Assembly (NCBI GenBank): GCA_977017575.1
Contig: CDRNVI010000011.1
Span: 62,001-126,000, forward strand
Direction of reading: 5' to 3'
Length of the DNA stretch: 64,000 nucleotides
From: Paramoeba atlantica
Taxonomy: Eukaryota; Discosea
Below the pieces are notes generated by a model. That model did no database searches, was not told where the DNA came from, and saw nothing but the letters and a program-made list of their open reading frames with translations. Of this stretch, positions 59,295 through 64,000 are shown in pieces. Each line of letters opens with the position of its first letter. Position 1 is the stretch's first letter. The translations under genes were made by a program, and so were the position numbers.

Positions 59295-59620
59295 CTCCCC
59301 CTCTCATTAATAATTATAAACCTCCAAAAATCATTAAAGGGATCGTTTGTAGAAATTTAATGAGATTATAATTCTGAGTCTCACTTTTATAATTATAAAT
59401 CTCAAATTCTTCATTTTTTATCTACAAAGACACCTGTACCACATACTTTGCACTAAAAATTGCTTCCAAGTTGAACGAAGTGTCTCGAAAATCAAGAAAT
59501 TGAAGTCCATAGTAGGAAAAAATCACTTATCGAATCTCATTAATAATTATAAACTATAATTATAATTATAAACTAAACGGGTTTATAGATTATAATTATA
59601 ATTATTAATGAGAGGGGGAG
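59295..59620. mobile_element. MITE, 326 bp, TA-flanked
   Basis: Perfect 25-bp terminal inverted repeats begin CTCCCCCTCTCATTAATAAT (59295) and end in the complement at 59620. TA duplicates lie at 59293-59294 and 59621-59622. AT-rich inside with many TAATTATAA words. No coding. Mariner-type structure. Its ends differ from the transposon at 59729, so it was probably moved by another family. Confidence 0.9.
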
Positions 59621-59728
59621 TACCAACATTTTGTCATATCCAGACTTGACAAAATATCATATCCAGTACACCAAAAACGCGCAAAAATCGATTGTCAAAT
59701 TTTTCCCCTATCCAGCGGACCGAGAATA

Positions 59729-62008
59729 CCGTTACCCCCCCTTACTTATCCCGCATTTTGACCCCAAAATCAGTGATTTTGTGATAAGTAGCGTACCTGG
59801 ATAAGTAGCGTACCTGAGTAGTGTACCTTAGGTTGGTGAGTGGTTTTCGGAAGCGTCCTGCCATAAATGAAATTAATAACATAGAGAAAACAAACAGAGA
59901 GAACAACAAACAGAGAGAAGTAATCGAAATATACAAGGTGCATAAAAAACAACGCGAGTGTGAAACTTGATTCTGACACAAATGAAGGCTAAGAGAATGT
60001 CATGCACATTATAAGAACAACATCATAGAACACGAAAAAAAGTAGTGCTAATTACATGACAAGAAATAAGCGGGGGGAAAAAGTGTAGTCGTTGCTGGTT
60101 GTTGATGGCATGGAAAAACATGGAAAAAAAACCAGAAAAATATAAGGAATAATATTTTTATAGAATGACATTCCGACCAGCCCAGGAGTAAAAGCGAACG
60201 AAAAATATTCGATATGCCTCAATTGAATCTATTCTCATATTATAAAATTATCATATTACGCCCGAGCGCACACAATTTTATATCAAAAAGCGCTCACTGA
60301 TCAGTGTCCGCATCAATCACTTCCTCACCGAAAGAAAACTGCTGAAAAGCATTGGAGACGACTTCTGTCTCCAAAGCAGCTTCTGCAGGCGTTGCGCCAA
60401 CCACATGGGTACTACCACGTAGAGATTGTACCCGTTGGGGTACAAATTGTTACTACAAATTGTTTCTGCGCCTCGTAGAAGGTAGGATGAGAGCTTGCGT
60501 TCAAATTCCACACCATAGGCTTCTACTGCAGGAAAGGACTGTAGCGCTTCAGTGACAAAACGCGTGATTTTCTGACACGTGGGGCGGCGAAACCCGTTCT
60601 GAGAGGCACGCCAGGTAGAAAATTTATCCCGGTAATGGTGCTTGAACGCTCGGTTGACTGCAACATCCATGAGTTGGATGAGCGAGGTGCAACCTGAAGG
60701 AATGAACAAGAAATCAACCTCTCGCTCACGAAGGTAAGAAAGAATTTCGTGAGTTCGATGAGCGGCATAGAGGTCAATCACAAGTAAAGTTTGTCGCGGA
60801 GGATAACGCGCATGGTCTAATAACTCTCTTTGAAGCCATGCCATAAAAGAGTCGCCATTTGTCCACCCCGATGCAGTTGTGGTGGCAGTACAACGGTACT
60901 TTACAGCTGCCGCGTTGATTTCCCGAGAGATGGGGCCTGTGGAGGACTGCGCCTGCCAGATGAGATGAGGGGGCAACATGGTGTGGTCCCAAACGCCACC
61001 TGTGCCTCGAACGGAGCGCGCCGCGAAAAAAGCTGTCGTCATTTGGCGTTCCGTTCCGGCTGTGCGAACTCGCACCCGCCGCGTCCCACGAAGTTCAATT
61101 GTAACACTACTTACAGGTTCCCACACAACTCCGGTCTCATCACCCGTGAGGATGACAGAGTAACCTCTGCGATCGACGTTCATCAGAGTCATCATCTCGA
61201 GAAAGTTTCGGACCCGTTCATCAGCATCTGTCGGAACGAGTTGAGTGCAACCGTTTACACGACGGCGACAAACGTTCGCAAATCGACAAAAGCGCTGCCA
61301 GAACTTTTCCTTCCCATTCTCTGTGAGTTGAATGAAATGGTCAAATGTCCCAAAGTATTGGAACATCATCGATTTCGTGACCCCGACGAGCGCGTCACGC
61401 AAGACCGCAATCATGCGAGAACCCTGAGTGTACAATTCCTGATTCTGACGCGGCGGGTGGAATTGATAGGAACTTCCGTGGCCAAGGCGCACAAGCCTCA
61501 TCCACTCTTCCTTCTTCAGGACAATTTTTCGCACCGTGGAAGGAGTGATGCGAAACTCTGCGGCAACTGTTGCTTCGGGCTTCATAGCTTCTACTGCAGC
61601 ACAAATGTTAAGTTTCTGCTGGATAGTAAGCTCGACCCGACTTTTCCGTGGACGGTCTTGTTCAACTTGAGCATGGGCCAGTAGTTCAACGTTTGGGATA
61701 ACATTGACTACGGCATTCGGATCCGGAATTACGACAACCGCCTCTTGTGGTAAGAGTGCGTTGCGGACCTGACCTGCATGAAAAACCAGCCGATTCGGGA
61801 GGATGAGTTGTAGAAAAAAGAATTCAAGAGTTGTAGATAGATAAATACTTTAAAATAGCAACGCATTGTACAGCTACCTCAAATCTAAAACAATAAAAAA
61901 GTTCGGAAAAAAGGCCAAGGTTCAGGTACGCTACTTATCCTTGCGGATAAGTAAGGTTTGGGATTTTGTGATAAGTAGCGTACCTGGATAAGTAAGGGGG
62001 GGTAACGG
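59729..62008 (-). mobile_element. Pogo/Tc1-mariner-type DNA transposon, 2.28 kb, near complete
   Basis: Perfect 23-bp terminal inverted repeats (CCGTTACCCCCCCTTACTTA at the left, complement at the right) with TA on both sides (59727-59728, 62009-62010). Subterminal GATAAGTAGCGTACCT words recur near both ends (about 59780-59825 and 61920-61990), as expected for transposase-binding sites. It encodes one transposase on the minus strand. Flanking TA and perfect ends suggest a recent insertion. Confidence 0.92.
60317..61585 (-). CDS. CENP-B/pogo-like DDE transposase
   Basis: A 422-aa reading frame from the ATG at 61585. The catalytic triad is D149 (ILTGDETGV), D271 (LLVIDLYAAHRT) and D307 (SLIQLMDVAVNRAFKHHYRD), a DD35D arrangement. 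FIPSGCTSLIQLMD is the pogo/Tigger-type block before the last Asp. The frame stays open upstream of this ATG to 61849, adding about 88 codons with no ATG. That part encodes the helix-turn-helix start (RKSRVELTIQQKLNICAAVE) continuing into MKPEATVAAEFRITPSTVRK. The real start is thus unclear: non-AUG, spliced, or already N-terminally damaged. Downstream of the catalytic core it seems intact. Confidence 0.9.
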   Translation of the reverse strand: MKPEATVAAEFRITPSTVRKIVLKKEEWMRLVRLGHGSSYQFHPPRQNQELYTQGSRMIAVLRDALVGVTKSMMFQYFGTFDHFIQLTENGKEKFWQRFCRFANVCRRRVNGCTQLVPTDADERVRNFLEMMTLMNVDRRGYSVILTGDETGVVWEPVSSVTIELRGTRRVRVRTAGTERQMTTAFFAARSVRGTGGVWDHTMLPPHLIWQAQSSTGPISREINAAAVKYRCTATTTASGWTNGDSFMAWLQRELLDHARYPPRQTLLVIDLYAAHRTHEILSYLREREVDFLFIPSGCTSLIQLMDVAVNRAFKHHYRDKFSTWRASQNGFRRPTCQKITRFVTEALQSFPAVEAYGVEFERKLSSYLLRGAETICSNNLYPNGYNLYVVVPMWLAQRLQKLLWRQKSSPMLFSSFLSVRK

Positions 62009-62159
62009 TATGTATGAAAAAGTGACCCCAATAGCCACCAAGACCAACCCTTGTACAAATCTGCAATCATCTGTACATCATCTGTAAATATTGTAACAAC
62101 AACAAAATCCTATCAAATTAACATCATCCGTTAATTCTATTTCACGTCTCTCTTTCTCG

Positions 62160-63160
62160 AATCATCTGTTTCACCACCCTTCTTCCCTACCCCAATCCCT
62201 TCTTTGATCCATGAAATTCCTCTATTTTCACCTCCAACGCATCACCACCCCCTCCCCCACCACCTCCTCCTCCCTTTCCCCCACCCTCCACCTCCACCCC
62301 CTCCGTCTCATCGCTGCTCTTACCTCATCCCCACCGGCTTCCTCCCCGATCTCCCCACCCTCTATCTCCCCACCGTTATACTTCCCGATCTCCCCACCAC
62401 CTATCTACCCGATCTCTCAACCCCTTACCTCCCCAATCTCTCAACCCCTTACCTCCCAACCCTCTATCTCCCCACCCTTACACTCCCCCATCTCCCAACC
62501 CCCTACCCCCTCTATCCCCCACCCTCTGCAAACAGCCTCCCCTCCCTCCCCTCCCTTCCACTCCCCGATCTCCCACCCCCCATCCCCTACCCCCCCTATC
62601 CCCCACTACCCTCTGCGAACAGCCCCCCCTATCCCCCCCTCCCCCGGGGACTGGCTCTGTCCCTCCTGCCACACCGTCTCCCCGCTGCTCTCCCCCCGCT
62701 GTCTCCGCTGCACCGCCCCCCTCCCCCCCGCCGCCCCGCGCTTCCCCCATCCGCGTAACCGCCCCTGGACCCCCGGCGACACGGCCCGGGCACGTGCCAG
62801 GGGGTGGCGCTGTGCGTGTGGGGTAAGGCAGCAGGGGAGCACAGGGGTGTGTGGGCGGTGTGGGAGGGAGAGGGAGCAGCAGGAGGGGGGAGGGGGAGGG
62901 GGAGGGGGGAGGGGAGAGGGGGGTGGGGAGAGGGACTGGAGATGTGGGCGGTGTTGGGAAATGAATGGGGGACACCGGGGACGGTGTTTTCGGTGTTATG
63001 AGAGGAGGGTGAGGGGGACGGGGAGGGGGAGGGGGAGGGGAGGAACGGGGAGGATGTGGAGGTGTGGGGGGTGTTTGTGGAGGAATGTGTGGTGGAGACG
63101 GAGTTGTATGGAGTGTCATGAGCGGCGGTTGGGTGAAAAAATGGAGCATGGCGAAAAGTG
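62160..63160. other. GC-rich island, C-rich to G-rich switch (zinc-finger gene)
   Basis: C-rich, almost G-free, from about 62230 to 62740; G-rich with long GGGGA runs from about 62820 to 63130. The switch lies near 62770, close to the middle of the frame. It makes the N-terminal half Pro/Ser-rich and the C-terminal half Gly/Arg-rich. Confidence 0.82.
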
Positions 63161-63167
63161 TGTATAG
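62211..63167 (+). CDS. RanBP2-type zinc-finger protein (four fingers)
   Basis: Predicted 318-aa protein. The first 145 residues are Pro/Ser/Thr/Leu repeats (SPISQPLTS-like units). Four W-x-C-x(1-2)-C-x(about 10)-C-x2-C fingers follow: GDWLCPSCHTVSPLLSPRCL, RGWRCACGVRQQGSTGVCGR, RDWRCGRCWEMNGGHRGRCF and RMWRCGGCLWRNVWWRRSCM. A GGGGGGRGEGGG stretch lies between fingers two and three. RanBP2-type fingers bind single-stranded RNA or ubiquitin; in kinetoplastids they occur in mitochondrial RNA-processing proteins. The N-terminal half is likely disordered and shaped by DNA composition. ATG-started after a T/C-rich stretch. Confidence 0.75.
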   Translation: MKFLYFHLQRITTPSPTTSSSLSPTLHLHPLRLIAALTSSPPASSPISPPSISPPLYFPISPPPIYPISQPLTSPISQPLTSQPSISPPLHSPISQPPTPSIPHPLQTASPPSPPFHSPISHPPSPTPPIPHYPLRTAPPIPPSPGDWLCPSCHTVSPLLSPRCLRCTAPLPPAAPRFPHPRNRPWTPGDTARARARGWRCACGVRQQGSTGVCGRCGREREQQEGGGGGGGGRGEGGGERDWRCGRCWEMNGGHRGRCFRCYERRVRGTGRGRGRGGTGRMWRCGGCLWRNVWWRRSCMECHERRLGEKMEHGEKCV

Positions 63168-63309
63168 GGACGGTTTTGTGTAAGATTTTCTGTACTTCAG
63201 GTCTTTTTCTTTGGGGACATGCAAGGGAGACTGCTCGATAGTGTGAGAACGTCTACTCAGAATTTGGATTAATATTCACATTTTCATTGATATATCATTC
63301 TTTTATCTA

Positions 63310-63329
63310 CGTGCTCTATTCTATTCTAG
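63310..63329 (+). promoter_or_regulatory. Candidate trans-splice acceptor for COQ10
   Basis: CGTGCTCTATTCTATTCTAG ends with AG at 63328-63329, five bases before the COQ10 ATG. It fits the same pattern as the other genes. Confidence 0.5.
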
Positions 63330-63333
63330 TGAG

Positions 63334-64000
63334 ATGAGAAAACATGGAATACGAACACCTAGGGTACAAACACAGCATGCGAACGGTAAGTACCCAGGAT
63401 TGCGTCATGTTTCCATTTGTTCGGCTTTAAACCGCTTATTGGAACAGAAGTACAGTGAGAAATGCGTCCTGGGATACAGCCCGATGCAAGTATATAATGT
63501 GGTTGCGGACGTTGGACGTTACCCTGCGTTTCTTCCCTGGTGCAACGCGGCAACAATTCATGAAACCAATGAGCGTCGTATGACTGCGGATCTTCAGGTA
63601 GGTTTTCTTTTTCTCCGAGAGGCATATTCAAGTGAAGTGCTGTTGAATTACCCTAACAGAATTAATGCACAACTCAATGGAAAAAGCACTATCCTGAAAG
63701 GTCTTACCTGCGACTGGGGTTTTAGAGAACCTCCTCTCGATCTGTTACCTCATCAGTATCACAGGCACCGAGCTTGTCCAGATACGTCCAGCTCTGCGCA
63801 ACTGACACAGCGCACTGAAGCTAAGGGACAACGAGATCAGCTTGCTAAAAAAGCTTCTCTCGTCACTTTCGATGTCAGCTTTCAGTTTTCCAATCCTATT
63901 CATTCCAACTTGTCAAAACTGTTTCTCTCTCAAGTAGTACAGAAAATGACAAAAAGTTTTGAGGGTCGTTGCGAGACACTTTATGGTCCTGCGGCCTGCG
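63334..64000 (+). CDS. COQ10: Coenzyme Q-binding protein COQ10 (partial, 3' end cut by window)
   Basis: At least 222 codons starting at the ATG at 63334; it is open to the window end. It is a START-domain mitochondrial ubiquinone chaperone. Conserved features are YSPMQVYNVVADVGRYPAFL followed by PWC, RMTADLQVGFLFLREAYSS with the VGF motif, and near the window end VTFDVSFQFSNPIHSNLSKL followed by FLSQVV. The region between (about residues 125-175) contains an insertion (RHRACPDTSSSAQLTQRTEA) not usual in COQ10. A basic start (MRKHGIRTPRVQTQHANGK) fits mitochondrial import. Confidence 0.85.
   Translation, partial: MRKHGIRTPRVQTQHANGKYPGLRHVSICSALNRLLEQKYSEKCVLGYSPMQVYNVVADVGRYPAFLPWCNAATIHETNERRMTADLQVGFLFLREAYSSEVLLNYPNRINAQLNGKSTILKGLTCDWGFREPPLDLLPHQYHRHRACPDTSSSAQLTQRTEAKGQRDQLAKKASLVTFDVSFQFSNPIHSNLSKLFLSQVVQKMTKSFEGRCETLYGPAAC

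Noticed and set aside
60830-61684. A 284-codon + strand frame opposite the transposase
   Set aside because: It is the antisense shadow of a convincing DDE transposase.

Overview
The window looks like nuclear DNA from a unicellular eukaryote. I infer a kinetoplastid (Euglenozoa), perhaps an early-branching one such as Perkinsela; the sequence does not prove this. About 38 protein genes are recognised, and all but a transposase and one doubtful micro-ORF read on the + strand. Recognised genes are uninterrupted by introns and lie about 150-550 bp apart. Many are preceded by a pyrimidine tract and an AG, as expected for polycistronic transcription resolved by spliced-leader trans-splicing. The standard genetic code fits. 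No tRNA, rRNA or CRISPR array was seen.

Layout. 0-12.6 kb: TYW1, a helical/PPR-like protein, a PDE12-like phosphodiesterase, a small coiled-coil protein, proteasome subunit Rpn2, a PPR-like fragment and mitoribosomal bL9m. 12.7-20 kb: two short LRR proteins, a ubiquitin-like small protein, a SET/NAP histone chaperone, V-ATPase subunit A and mitoribosomal mL38. 20-22.2 kb: a repeat corridor with a TA-flanked inverted-repeat element, dispersed hairpin repeats and a 17-bp minisatellite. 22.2-36.4 kb: a small basic protein, a TLC membrane protein, a protein kinase, aspartate aminotransferase, a third LRR protein, a structured-RNA candidate, proteasome alpha-2, PEX6 (frame-disrupted), an MMM1-like SMP protein, a four-fold Cys/His repeat protein, an unknown protein and a fourth LRR protein. 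36.9-52.6 kb: helical-repeat and mitochondrial-type proteins, phosphatidylserine decarboxylase, PEX13, a frame-disrupted PPR-like protein, PIG-Q/GPI1, a twin CX9C protein, a U2AF65-like factor and an unknown protein. 52.6-55.7 kb: a gene-poor corridor of MITEs, hairpins and C/G-tract repeats. 55.7-64 kb: a coiled-coil protein, a membrane micro-protein, DPH4, an unknown basic protein, a 326-bp MITE, an apparently complete 2.28-kb pogo/Tc1-mariner-like transposon (minus strand), a RanBP2-type zinc-finger protein and a COQ10 gene cut by the window end.

Functionally these are housekeeping genes: tRNA modification, proteasome, vacuolar acidification, peroxisome/glycosome import (PEX6 and PEX13), phospholipid and GPI synthesis, mitochondrial translation and cofactor biology, and splicing.

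The most unusual signal is compositional. At least eight short GC-rich islands, mostly at gene 5' halves, are C-rich on the left and G-rich on the right of the + strand. Inside single reading frames the favoured third codon base flips from C to G. This arrangement is unchanged by reverse complementation, so it points to a process spreading both ways from a centre (for example replication initiation or recombination) rather than to transcription.
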